From an uncultured Aquimarina sp. (GTDB lineage Bacteria; Bacteroidota; Bacteroidia; Flavobacteriales; Flavobacteriaceae): 64,000 nt of DNA. Below the pieces are notes generated by a model. The model searched no databases and was not told the origin of the DNA. It worked only from the letters and a program-made list of their open reading frames with translations. The stretch covers positions 806,001 through 870,000 of the forward strand of contig NZ_CANMED010000001.1 of the NCBI RefSeq assembly GCF_947496855.1, read 5' to 3'. Positions 35,362 to 44,553 of this stretch are shown piece by piece; position 1 is the first letter of the stretch; every line of letters begins with the position of its first letter. The position numbers and the translations under genes are program-made.

Positions 35362-36948
35362 CTATCCAAAAATCTTATTCTTGAAGTTTTTTCGTGTAGC
35401 AGCTGATGCAGTTACAACCCCTGCAAATAGTGCTCCTCCAACACCAGCTGTAACAATGTCTTGCCCCGTTAGGTACAAACCTTTAATCGGAGTTCTAGGT
35501 TGTAAAAATTTTTGACGAAAACGGTCTGGAGTGTGGTCGATCCCATAAATCTCTCCCCTTTCATAATTCACAAAATGCTGCGTACTCAGTGGTGTAGAAA
35601 GTTCATAATGATCCACCTGTCCCTCCAAATGAGGAATTTGTTTAAAAAGTTCTTTCATCAGACGTTGGGCAATCTTTTCTTTCCAAGCTTCATAAGATTC
35701 TCCACGCTTCATCCAACGTGTATCTTTCCATTCTGAAACCGTTTCATAAGGCACAAGCGTAATGATATCGATTGTACTTCGATCAGGATATCTATTAGAC
35801 CAATCAGGATCTTTGGCTGACGGGAAGGAAACATATACCACAGGAAACGGAGATTCTTCATCCTTTAAGTATCGATCTACACAACTATCGTGATCTCCTT
35901 CTTTCGGATAGATCCAAAAATTTGTTTTAGGCAATCTTAGTTCTTCTGGAGAACTCTTAAACCCCATATATAGGCAAGCGTGAGAAACTGATGGTGTCAC
36001 TTTCTGTAACTTTTCGTGTAATTTATGTTTAACACCTATAGCTTTAGGAATTAACCTATCGAACGTATTAAAGACTCCTGCTCCACTAATGATCATATTA
36101 GCATAAAATTTTTTTCCATCAATCATTCTAACTCCTTTCGCTTTATCATTCTCTATAATCACTTCATCTACAGTTGCATTTATTAATATTGTACCTCCGG
36201 AAGCTGCTATAACAGGATCTATGGTATCCACAATTCTGGAAGACCCGCCAATGGGAAAGTTACCTCCTCCAAAATAATGTCTAGCGACAGAGGCGTGCAT
36301 CGCAAAACTACTTTGTTTTGGCGGTAAACCATAATCACCATATTGTGCCGATAATACTTTAATCAATTCTTCATTTTTGGTAAGCTTGCTAAGTACCTGA
36401 TAGGTAGTTTGATCTGCATATTTTAAATAGGGTCTTTTTAAAAACCCACCGATTATAAAACGTACAAAATCAGGTAATGCTTTTTCTTTATAAAAAGATC
36501 CCATTACTTTATTAGCCTTAAAAACCAAGCTTATATAACCATCAATTGCTTTTTCCTCTCCAGGGAAATAGCTGACCATTTGGTTTCTAAAATTCTCAAC
36601 ACCTTTTACAAAATCATATGATTTATCGCCTATAATGATACGATCGTATACTTCTCCCATATCAGCCCATTTTAACTTACTATCAGATACATAATCAAAC
36701 AGTTTTCGTATAGGACTATTCTCTTGTTGTACACCACCTATATAATGAATCCCAACATCCCATTCATATCCTTTACGCTTAAATACATGTGTAAAACCAC
36801 CAGCTGTATAATGACTTTCTAAGATAAGTACTTTCTGCCCTTCTTTAGCCAAAATAGCTCCTACAGTAAGGCTTCCCATTCCAGATCCTATAATAATCGT
36901 ATCATACCTTTCTTCTAACTTCGGACGTTGTTTATAGGATTGAATCAT
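35362..36948 (-). CDS. CrtISO/RetSat-like FAD-dependent oxidoreductase
   Basis: 528 aa. N-terminal dinucleotide-binding motif IIIGSGMGSLTVGAILAKEG with the Glu-containing ILESHYTAGGFTHVF (residues about 18-58), the middle FAD/substrate domain, and the C-terminal GLYLTGQDIVTAGVGGALFAG block typical of carotenoid isomerase / all-trans-retinol saturase / phytoene-desaturase-like enzymes. The natural substrate of bacterial members is seldom known; carotenoid or fatty acid derivatives are possible. Divergent from a fatty-acid desaturase, with the Fe-S gene downstream. Confidence 0.85.
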   Translation of the reverse strand: MIQSYKQRPKLEERYDTIIIGSGMGSLTVGAILAKEGQKVLILESHYTAGGFTHVFKRKGYEWDVGIHYIGGVQQENSPIRKLFDYVSDSKLKWADMGEVYDRIIIGDKSYDFVKGVENFRNQMVSYFPGEEKAIDGYISLVFKANKVMGSFYKEKALPDFVRFIIGGFLKRPYLKYADQTTYQVLSKLTKNEELIKVLSAQYGDYGLPPKQSSFAMHASVARHYFGGGNFPIGGSSRIVDTIDPVIAASGGTILINATVDEVIIENDKAKGVRMIDGKKFYANMIISGAGVFNTFDRLIPKAIGVKHKLHEKLQKVTPSVSHACLYMGFKSSPEELRLPKTNFWIYPKEGDHDSCVDRYLKDEESPFPVVYVSFPSAKDPDWSNRYPDRSTIDIITLVPYETVSEWKDTRWMKRGESYEAWKEKIAQRLMKELFKQIPHLEGQVDHYELSTPLSTQHFVNYERGEIYGIDHTPDRFRQKFLQPRTPIKGLYLTGQDIVTAGVGGALFAGVVTASAATRKNFKNKIFG

Positions 36949-37205
36949 TGTGTATTAATTGTTAACATTGTTTATCAAATCTAAGAAGATTATGATTGGA
37001 ATCTATCTTGATCAAAAGTTATTTCCCTTAATCTTTATATATAGATAGTATTATAGAAAATATAACTTTAATATAACGATATCCATCTAGTTTATATCCT
37101 TACTTTTGTAGTATTCTTTTCTAGGTATCTAAAGTAGTCAGCATTGGATTTTTAGTTAAGATGTTTACTATTTAAAATAATTACAAACTCAACATCATAT
37201 TAAAA

Positions 37206-37952
37206 ATGGCTATTCTAATTTTTATGCTTGTATTATGGTATACAGGTTTATTTTTTCAAAGTTTCTTTTTACACAGGTATGCAGCACATCAGACATTCAC
37301 TATGTCTAATTTTACTGAAAAAGTATGTTTTTTTCTTACTTGGGTGTGTCAGGGATCTAATTACCTAAGTGCTTATGGTTATGGTGTGATGCACCGCATG
37401 CACCACGCTTTTGTAGATACAGAAAAAGACCCACATTCTCCTAAATATGATAATAATATGTTTAGTATGATGTGGCGTACCAAAAATATATATCAGGATA
37501 TTAATAATGAAAGAATTTCGCTTGATACCAAGTTTACTAAAAACACTCCTCAATGGAAATCTTTTGATAGTTTTGCTAGCTCCAATTTTTCTAGAATTGC
37601 TTGGGGTTTAGGATATATTATATTCTTTTATTTTTTTGCTTCGGTTTGGTGGCATTGGATGTTTTTACCAGTAGCTTTCTTTATGGCACCTATACACGGA
37701 GTCATTATTAATTGGTTTGGACACATCATAGGATACACTAATTTTAAAGTCGATAACACTTCTAAAAACCTATTACCAATTGATTTCTTGATGATGGGCG
37801 AAGGCTATCATAATAATCATCATAAACATAGTGGTAGAGCTAATTTTGGTGGTGTGAGATGGCACGAAATTGATCCTACATATTTTATCATGCTACTGTT
37901 AGATAAACTACGTATTATTAAGTTAAAAAAGAGTGCAGTTACTGTGAAATAA
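37206..37952 (+). CDS. Membrane acyl-CoA/acyl-lipid fatty-acid desaturase
   Basis: 248 aa, shorter than many family members. The three di-iron histidine boxes are present: HRYAAH (23-28), HRMHH (63-67) and GEGYHNNHHKH (about 204-210). Hydrophobic segments at about 1-20, 40-55, 135-155 and 158-175. It introduces a double bond in an acyl chain, probably for membrane fluidity; the electron donor is not known. Alone on the plus strand and divergent from the CrtISO/RetSat-like gene, with a long terminator after it. Confidence 0.92.
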   Translation: MAILIFMLVLWYTGLFFQSFFLHRYAAHQTFTMSNFTEKVCFFLTWVCQGSNYLSAYGYGVMHRMHHAFVDTEKDPHSPKYDNNMFSMMWRTKNIYQDINNERISLDTKFTKNTPQWKSFDSFASSNFSRIAWGLGYIIFFYFFASVWWHWMFLPVAFFMAPIHGVIINWFGHIIGYTNFKVDNTSKNLLPIDFLMMGEGYHNNHHKHSGRANFGGVRWHEIDPTYFIMLLLDKLRIIKLKKSAVTVK

Positions 37953-38000
37953 TGATCAGTTTTAGTATTAATTATATCACGTATATTAAATTTACTTTAA

Positions 38001-38043
38001 TAAACAAAAATATCGAGCGCTGTGCGTTCGATATTTTTGTTTA
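38001..38043. terminator. Long bidirectional terminator
   Basis: A 16-bp stem TAAACAAAAATATCGA/TCGATATTTTTGTTTA that extends inward with a further GC-rich pairing (GCGC/GTGCGT) to a tight loop. It lies between the convergent desaturase and DUF5694 genes. Confidence 0.92.
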
Positions 38044-38072
38044 TTATTAATCTGGTATTTTTCTAAGTCACC

Positions 38073-38942
38073 TCATAAACTGCTAAACTCTATAAAATCA
38101 TACTCTGGTGAGTATTCAAAAAGATGTCTGAGCACAGATGCGTGTCCGTTACCTACAATTACCAGTATTCTATCTTCCTTATTTTGATCTATTTGCTGAA
38201 TTTTTCTAAACATCCGTAGATTTCGATTATACCACCATATTGATAAAAAATCAGCACCTCTATTATCTTCCAATTTAAAATCACCTATTAAATAAGCGCC
38301 ATAATTATTTTTATGCCCTTCTATTGTATTCATATATTTAATATAATCTAGAATATTCACTTTTGAAGGAAATTGAGTAGACTCATCAAATGACTTCTGT
38401 ACCATCTGAGTATAAGGATCATCTGACTTAAAATCATATCCTTCTGTAAGTTCCTTCATCATTTCGGGATACTTCTTTTCTAAATCTGAACTAAAGGTAG
38501 TAGCATCTATAGAGTAGATTTTATCATGTTTCAGGTCATTTGCTATACGCATTCCTAGTTGATAACTTTCATTTCTATCATCTCTATGTTTTCCTTCTCT
38601 ATATTCTTCATATTTTTTATCCGCTCCCCAATCTTCTTTTGCCTCTATGGTTACTTTGGTAGGTTTGAAGCGTTTTATATAAGCGACTAATTCTTCAACC
38701 TCAGATTTTTTAGGCTCTTTTAGCACATCAATTTTATCATCTTCATTTGTTTTGGTATAATCCAAACCTGGATATGAAAAATGAAAAGTACCGACCACTA
38801 ATACTTTTGTTTTCTGTTTTGGATAATAGCTTGCATATGCTTTCAAGATTGCTTCATTTTCCTTTGATACTTCTTGCGCTGTTGTTTTTGTTGTTAAAAA
38901 ACCAACACTGATACTGGCGAGTAATAATAGACTATATTTCAT
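38073..38942 (-). CDS. DUF5694 protein (TraB/Tiki-like, secreted)
   Basis: 289 aa with a signal peptide (ending TKTTAQEV). VLVVGTFHFSYPGLDYTKTN carries the GxFH motif, and RILVIVGNGHASVLRHLF near the C-terminus carries a second GxxH. VTIEAKEDWGADKKYEEY gives the conserved acidic residue between them. The family is DUF5694, remote from TraB/ChaN of the Tiki superfamily, which includes metal-dependent proteases; activity is unknown. A second, different Tiki-like gene is at 25542-26690. Confidence 0.85.
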   Translation of the reverse strand: MKYSLLLLASISVGFLTTKTTAQEVSKENEAILKAYASYYPKQKTKVLVVGTFHFSYPGLDYTKTNEDDKIDVLKEPKKSEVEELVAYIKRFKPTKVTIEAKEDWGADKKYEEYREGKHRDDRNESYQLGMRIANDLKHDKIYSIDATTFSSDLEKKYPEMMKELTEGYDFKSDDPYTQMVQKSFDESTQFPSKVNILDYIKYMNTIEGHKNNYGAYLIGDFKLEDNRGADFLSIWWYNRNLRMFRKIQQIDQNKEDRILVIVGNGHASVLRHLFEYSPEYDFIEFSSL

Positions 38943-39151
38943 TATATATTTGATTTATTAAATTCTATACAATGTTATAATCCTATCACAAGAATTTTAT
39001 AAATTTTACACAAACACCTATTATGACTATGCCAATACTGATTATTATAAAACATTCGTATTTGTTGTACCAAAATGGTAGTTCGTCCGATAAAAAGAAT
39101 TATTCGTATTAATTAACTAAAACAGTATCTATTAAAAAGTACTTTTGATAT

Positions 39152-40192
39152 ATGAATACAAAAAAGGAATTTCTTTACAACGTACTAATTATAATAACTA
39201 TACTGATACTAGATGTTCTGGGTGATTATATAATTTTTGATAAAGATATTTTTTCTTCAAGCCTTAACTTGTTTTTATTTAAAACAACATTTACAATTTC
39301 ATTATTAATTGTATACGCTGTAAATTACATATACAGTGTGCCGCTATTTTTATTTAAGAAAAAATACAAGCAATATTTCTTTTCCTTTATTATTATGATT
39401 TTTTTATTCGCAGGAATACGGTTTCTACTAGAAGAAATTATCTTATACAATATCATAGGAATGCATAATTATGTTATGAATATTCCTGTATCACAATTCA
39501 TAAATACATATTTGTTTGATTCTTTTTATTACACACTAAGAGTTTGTTTAGTAAGTGCAGTTATATGTTTATTTTTTAGATATAATGAAAATAAAGAAGA
39601 GATACATAATTTACAAATTGAACAGGAAAAAGCTAAACTCTCCGTATTAAAATCACAGATAAGTCCTCATTTTCTATTCAATACACTAAATAATTTTTAT
39701 GAAGAACTGTATGATGACAAACCGGAAACTGCTAGTGACATTATGAAATTATCTAAACTATTGAGATACGTTACCTACGAAACTAATGAAGACTTCGCTT
39801 TCTTAAATAAGGAAATAACATTTATTGAAGATTACCTATATTTCTTTAAGCGCAGATATGAAGATAATTTTCACGTGTCATTACATATCGATGGCTTTGT
39901 ACATTCCCAAAAAGTAGCATCACTTATCTTAATACACTTTGTGGAAAATCTCTGTAAACACGGTATTATAAATGATAAGAATCGTCCGGCTAGTATATCA
40001 TTACTAATTAATGAGAATACATTAGAATTAAGAACCAAAAATCATATTAATACTTCGGTTAAATACACAGAACCGGGTATTGGAACAGAAAATATTAAGC
40101 AAAGACTTGAGGTTATTTACAAAGATAATTTTATCTTGGAACATCAAAAAGATAGTGATCAGTTTGAAGCATTTTTAAAACTTACACTCTAA
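39152..40192 (+). CDS. LytS-type sensor histidine kinase (second pair)
   Basis: 346 aa. Four membrane helices in the first 145 residues, then a coiled segment IEQEKAKLSVLKSQISPHFL in which the phospho-His lies in SPHF, and LIHFVENLCKHGII as the HATPase N-box. Same family as the kinase at 32924. The partner LytTR regulator follows 18 bases on. The target is not evident. Confidence 0.92.
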   Translation: MNTKKEFLYNVLIIITILILDVLGDYIIFDKDIFSSSLNLFLFKTTFTISLLIVYAVNYIYSVPLFLFKKKYKQYFFSFIIMIFLFAGIRFLLEEIILYNIIGMHNYVMNIPVSQFINTYLFDSFYYTLRVCLVSAVICLFFRYNENKEEIHNLQIEQEKAKLSVLKSQISPHFLFNTLNNFYEELYDDKPETASDIMKLSKLLRYVTYETNEDFAFLNKEITFIEDYLYFFKRRYEDNFHVSLHIDGFVHSQKVASLILIHFVENLCKHGIINDKNRPASISLLINENTLELRTKNHINTSVKYTEPGIGTENIKQRLEVIYKDNFILEHQKDSDQFEAFLKLTL

Positions 40193-40210
40193 GTTTATAA
40201 TACTCTAAAA

Positions 40211-40927
40211 ATGAAGGATAAATTTACTTGTGTAATTATAGATGATGAACCAGCTGCTATTAGGTTGCTCGAAAAATACATTACTAAGGTTTCCTTTTTA
40301 GATTTAAAAAATACGTTTACTAATCCTTTGGAGGGACTAAAATATTTAGAAAATGAACCTATAGATTTGGTTTTTTTAGATATACAAATGCCGGAAATAA
40401 CAGGAATACAATTATCTAAAATTATTGACAAAAAGACCAGAATCATTTTCACTACTGCTTATCCTCAATTTGCTTTAGATAGTTATGAAGTTGCTGCGAT
40501 AGATTATCTTCTAAAACCTATTGAATTTGAGCGTTTTTATGCAGCTGTATCAAAAATAAAACTTAGTAATACCTCAAAAAACTCAGTCAAAAATACAACT
40601 ACGGATGATTTTTTCTTTTTCAAAACGGATGGAAAAAACAAGTCTGTGAAGGTGTTTTTAAAAGATATTAGCTACGTAGAAAGCCTTAAAAACTATATTG
40701 CTATACATTTGTGTGATCAACAAATTATCACATATAACACGTTAAAATATTTTAAAGAAACTTTGCCTACATCTAGTTTTATACAGATACACAAATCTTA
40801 TATCATCTCTATAAAACATATTGATAAAATTGATAATGATTCAATCTGGGTACATAACCAAGAACTTCCGATCGGCAACACTTATAGAAAATCCTTTTTT
40901 GACACGATTGGAAATCACCAATTTTAA
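40211..40927 (+). CDS. LytTR-family response regulator (second pair)
   Basis: 238 aa. Receiver with VIIDDEPAA and phospho-acceptor Asp57 (LVFLDIQMPEITG), Lys in YLLKPIEF; LytTR domain about 130-238 with VKVFLKDISYVESLKNYIAI and FIQIHKSYIISIKHIDK. About half identical to the regulator at 33974. Its last 4 bases overlap the stop of a minus-strand remnant. Confidence 0.92.
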   Translation: MKDKFTCVIIDDEPAAIRLLEKYITKVSFLDLKNTFTNPLEGLKYLENEPIDLVFLDIQMPEITGIQLSKIIDKKTRIIFTTAYPQFALDSYEVAAIDYLLKPIEFERFYAAVSKIKLSNTSKNSVKNTTTDDFFFFKTDGKNKSVKVFLKDISYVESLKNYIAIHLCDQQIITYNTLKYFKETLPTSSFIQIHKSYIISIKHIDKIDNDSIWVHNQELPIGNTYRKSFFDTIGNHQF

Positions 40928-41330
40928 GCAAGGAATTTAATTTCAACATAAGTAAATAAGCCTGCTATCATATGCTCTACCAATCTTAATTTCTCACCAT
41001 CAAATTTAAAAATCCAACTAGAGCTATGTTCACTTTCAGAATAATAATCATTAGCATATTTAAATGGTTCTTCCATAATTTCTGAGTGTTTTATATCTCC
41101 TGTACTAAGGATCACTTCACCGCCATTGATTCTTAAATGAGTAATATTAACCGCAAACCCATCATCAACTGGTATTTTGTACAGGGTTGTATCTTTATGC
41201 CAATTCACGTTCTTAAGGTTTCTTCTTGGTTCGCCCTTCAGCAACTTTAAAAAGGGTAATGTTGGCTTTTTCTAATGTATTAAGACTTACTTCTGTAGGA
41301 TTGTTATAATCTGGTTGATACCATTAGAGA
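40924..41330 (-). pseudogene. Remnant of an unidentified gene with a frameshift
   Basis: On the minus strand two frames read on into each other. The upstream part reads WYQPDYNNPTEVSLNTLEK, followed by ANITLFKVAEGRTKKKP and a stop; the longer part, in another frame from about 41230 to 40924, reads NLKNVNWHKDTTLYKIPVDD and on to TYVEIKFLA. Both look like coding sequence, and there is a stop directly before WYQ. The downstream frame has only a TTG, no ATG. I do not recognise the family. A short functional ORF from that TTG (41244) cannot be ruled out. Confidence 0.5.
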
Positions 41331-41477
41331 TGTTTTAAAATATTTAAAAGGATATGACCTCTCATATCCTTTACTTAGAATAAAAAATCAACTATACTGC
41401 AGCGTTCGGCTAATTTCAGAAATAAAGCTGATCATAAAATATAAACTTTTTCAATATCTCTAAACGGCCAAAAGGTA

Positions 41478-44030
41478 CTATAACAATATGTTTTGACTAA
41501 TATAGTTTAGATTCAAGCCTAATTTCTTTATACTCGTATATTCTCCATAACTATTAGCCTTTTCCGTAACCTCTAGTATAATTTCATTATTTTTATTATA
41601 ACATTTTAGAGATAAGGTATTGTCTTTTATTGTAACTAACAGCTTCGTATAATCCCTTAAACTATAAGAATTTTCTTTTATTAAAACCTCGCCAGATTTT
41701 AGAATACCTTTATCAAATGTAGCCTGATGAAGTACACTTCCTTTATCATCATATCGCACCACCATACCGTGTAACTTATAATTTTTTACGGTGTAATTAT
41801 ATCTCTTATTTTTCGTACCAATAGCATATTCAGTTACTTCCTGAATGTTTTCTGAAATATATGTAGTTACTATCTTCTTTTTGTCGGTAGTTTTTATCTT
41901 TTTTGTGATTAGTCCTTGTTCATACCAAATTTCCTCATCTCTCAATATTTCTTTTCCTTGAAAAGGAAGATCTTCCTTATAAACAAGGCTACTTATAACA
42001 TCACCCTGTGCGTTATAATAAATTGTCTCTCCTTCTAATACGTCATTTTTATAGTTTTTAACTACAGACTTATTTCCATTATAATCATAGGTAATAAAGA
42101 CTCCTTCTTTTAAATCATTGATATAAAAACCTTCTTCTAGAACCTTCTGAGAATATCTCATTTTTTTATATGCACCATTCTTTTTACCTTCTTTAAATGT
42201 GTAATATGTTCTACTTTTATGATCATAGCCAACTCCCTCATACGGTTTTTTATCCTTAAACAATAGCTTAGCTATTACCGTTCCTTCTTTATCATAAAAA
42301 GTTGCTCCAGTATCAATATCCAGATCCTCTATAAGTGTGTAAGTATAGGATTCATTAGTATTACGATTATACTTCTTCTGATATTTTTTACTTTTTGTAA
42401 GATTTCCTTTATTAAATTCTTGATAATATTCTATGATATCTGTATCATAAAAATAAGTAAAAAGTGAACCATTTTTTTGTTCATAATCATATGTAGCGAT
42501 CTCTTTTCCCGTTCTATCATAAAATTCTTCTCTAGTATTGTATCCTTTATTATAAAAACGTGTTGAGCGCTTTTTTGGCTCATCGTGATAATAAAAAACT
42601 TCTCTTATTTTATCATATCCTTCATAGAAACGCTCTTGGATACTTGTCTTATTCTCTTCCTTATCAAAATATCGATATTCTTTTTCATAGGTTTTTATTC
42701 CCTCGGCAAAAGTAGATGTGCGAATAATTCTTCCTTTGTGATCTATAAAATATTTTGTACCATCTTCTTCACTTAAATAATCATCTAATTTAGAGGTGAT
42801 TTCGCCTAGCACATCGCCTTTCTTATTATAAAAAATTGCTTTTTTATTTTCAAAGACACTAAAAGGCATGGTTATGTCTGGATAAAAATTAATTTCCTTT
42901 ATCAATTTTCCTTGTTCATAAACTTTAGATCTTGAATTCTCTAATAAGGTTCCCTGAAAAGGCGCATAATTTTTAAAAATGATTTTAGCAATTTGGTTGC
43001 CCTTTTCATCGAAACTTATTGCTTCTTTTTTAGATTTGTTTTCATAAAACACTTTTGATTTTATTTGCTGGTTCTCATGAAAATGTTCTACATATATAAC
43101 ATTTCCATCTTCATCAAACTCTTCGGTAAAGCTTATTAAATGCATTTTTTCCGGTTCAGAATCCGAATAGAATTGGACTCGTTTCCCATCTCTAAAATCC
43201 CAGTTTTTATTGGGGTTTCCAACACCTACAGTACTTATCTTTTCACCTTTTAGATTATAGTATTCTATTTTTAGTTCAGGTTTATCTATAAAACGTTCTC
43301 TTACGACACCATTAGGGTAATACCCTATTTTAATTCTTCCTCCTTTATATTTATGATCTACTATCTTTTTTACACGTAAAGGGTTTTTATAGTAATAGAC
43401 AAAAACACCTTGATACTTTCCTGTTTCCGGATCAATGGAAGAGGTCCCCAAATACGCTCCATTATTTCCATAATACTTTACTTCTAGTTCTTTTGGATAA
43501 TCCTTTGTGATTTTTTTAAAAACCTCATACCGCACACCCTTAAGATCATTATCATAAACAACTTCTCTGATGATGCTATCTTTTTTTTCTGAATACCTCT
43601 TCGAATTTGTATTTTCAAAATTGGTTGCACCAGAAAAAAATCGTCCATCTTTATACTTGGCAATTAGCTTTTGATCCTTATAATAGGTTATAAAATCGCC
43701 GTGTAAACGATTATTTTTATACGTAAAAGATTGAAGAATTTTTCCATCTTCTTTATACCAATTTACAGTACCTATCCAAAAATTCTTGTCTTTTTCGGTA
43801 GAAGTACCTTCCATTTGTAATTTGCCGTTCTTATAGTAATCTTTTATTAGATATACATCACCTTTTTTAAATACCGGAGGACGATAAAATGCAGCATCTT
43901 CTTTAGAGGTTACTTGCCATTTTTCGTTATACCATATTGTATCCTTCTGCGCAAAAGTGCTAAAGTTTATATGGCATATTACTATATAAATAATTAAGAA
44001 TTTGATGCTATTTTTATTTGTAATCCACAT
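41478..44030 (-). CDS. Large secreted MORN/YwqK-repeat protein
   Basis: 850 aa with a signal peptide (ending FSTFAQKD). Almost all of it consists of about 20-residue MORN_2-type repeats of the form xxxYYxNGKLxxEGxYxxxxxxGxWxxYYxxG: DYYKNGKLQMEGTS, TYKNNRLHGDFITYYKD, KNGAYKKMRYSQKVLEEGFY, VKNYKNDVLEGETIYYN. Many databases label this family 'YwqK family antitoxin', a name without functional proof. The role is unknown; it may be a binding or cell-surface scaffold. Single gene on the minus strand. 67-100 bases upstream are two copies of CCCCTGAAAA. Confidence 0.85.
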   Translation of the reverse strand: MWITNKNSIKFLIIYIVICHINFSTFAQKDTIWYNEKWQVTSKEDAAFYRPPVFKKGDVYLIKDYYKNGKLQMEGTSTEKDKNFWIGTVNWYKEDGKILQSFTYKNNRLHGDFITYYKDQKLIAKYKDGRFFSGATNFENTNSKRYSEKKDSIIREVVYDNDLKGVRYEVFKKITKDYPKELEVKYYGNNGAYLGTSSIDPETGKYQGVFVYYYKNPLRVKKIVDHKYKGGRIKIGYYPNGVVRERFIDKPELKIEYYNLKGEKISTVGVGNPNKNWDFRDGKRVQFYSDSEPEKMHLISFTEEFDEDGNVIYVEHFHENQQIKSKVFYENKSKKEAISFDEKGNQIAKIIFKNYAPFQGTLLENSRSKVYEQGKLIKEINFYPDITMPFSVFENKKAIFYNKKGDVLGEITSKLDDYLSEEDGTKYFIDHKGRIIRTSTFAEGIKTYEKEYRYFDKEENKTSIQERFYEGYDKIREVFYYHDEPKKRSTRFYNKGYNTREEFYDRTGKEIATYDYEQKNGSLFTYFYDTDIIEYYQEFNKGNLTKSKKYQKKYNRNTNESYTYTLIEDLDIDTGATFYDKEGTVIAKLLFKDKKPYEGVGYDHKSRTYYTFKEGKKNGAYKKMRYSQKVLEEGFYINDLKEGVFITYDYNGNKSVVKNYKNDVLEGETIYYNAQGDVISSLVYKEDLPFQGKEILRDEEIWYEQGLITKKIKTTDKKKIVTTYISENIQEVTEYAIGTKNKRYNYTVKNYKLHGMVVRYDDKGSVLHQATFDKGILKSGEVLIKENSYSLRDYTKLLVTIKDNTLSLKCYNKNNEIILEVTEKANSYGEYTSIKKLGLNLNYISQNILL

Positions 44031-44553
44031 AATCGATTTACTAATTTATTATCCCTTAAGAAGTGTAAAAGTAAACATCGCATTACTAATAACTACCCCT
44101 GAAAACAAGGATATTGAATCCCCTGAAAAAAGATTATCGAACTAATTCGTACAGATTAAACCTAATTTCTATATTATTTTTGACCTGTAACTAGAATGTT
44201 GGGTGTGTGTCCGAACGGTATTCTATATTATATCAGTATTAATTTATAAAAACAGCTGTCGTAGCGAAAGGAATATTGATAAAAAGAGTAAACAAAATGG
44301 TATGGAATTATCTTTTTGTAAATAATAGCAAAACCCCTCCTGTTTGGGGAAGGAGGAGTTTTAGGTAGGTTATCATTGATAAATGATAGTGCAAAAAAAA
44401 ATGTAAATATAGTTGAGTTTGGTGTTGCTATTTTAATCGTTTATTTTAATAAATGTATATCTCCTCAGGGCCTAAAAGTTTATTGGGGTTTAAACATTTA
44501 GAACCCTGACGCGGAAATAAACAGGTTGGCTAATTTTAAAATAATATGGGATA
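44031..44553. other. Long intergenic region between minus-strand genes
   Basis: About 520 bases with no supported ORF (the only candidate is a 17-codon ORF from ATG at about 44194). It holds two direct repeats CCCCTGAAAA (44097-44106 and 44120-44129), a TATTTTTG box (44175-44182, plus strand) and a stem-loop with a short T-tract (44330-44373, AAAACCCCTCCT against AGGAGGAGTTTT with one mismatch). Together these could make a small plus-strand RNA, but evidence is weak. A second imperfect stem (CAGGGCCTAAA with TTTAGAACCCTG) lies about 44465-44505. Confidence 0.3.

Noticed and set aside
41478..44030. MORN-repeat protein as a toxin-antitoxin antitoxin
   Set aside because: The database label YwqK antitoxin has no functional support here, there is no toxin partner and the protein is 850 aa with a signal peptide.
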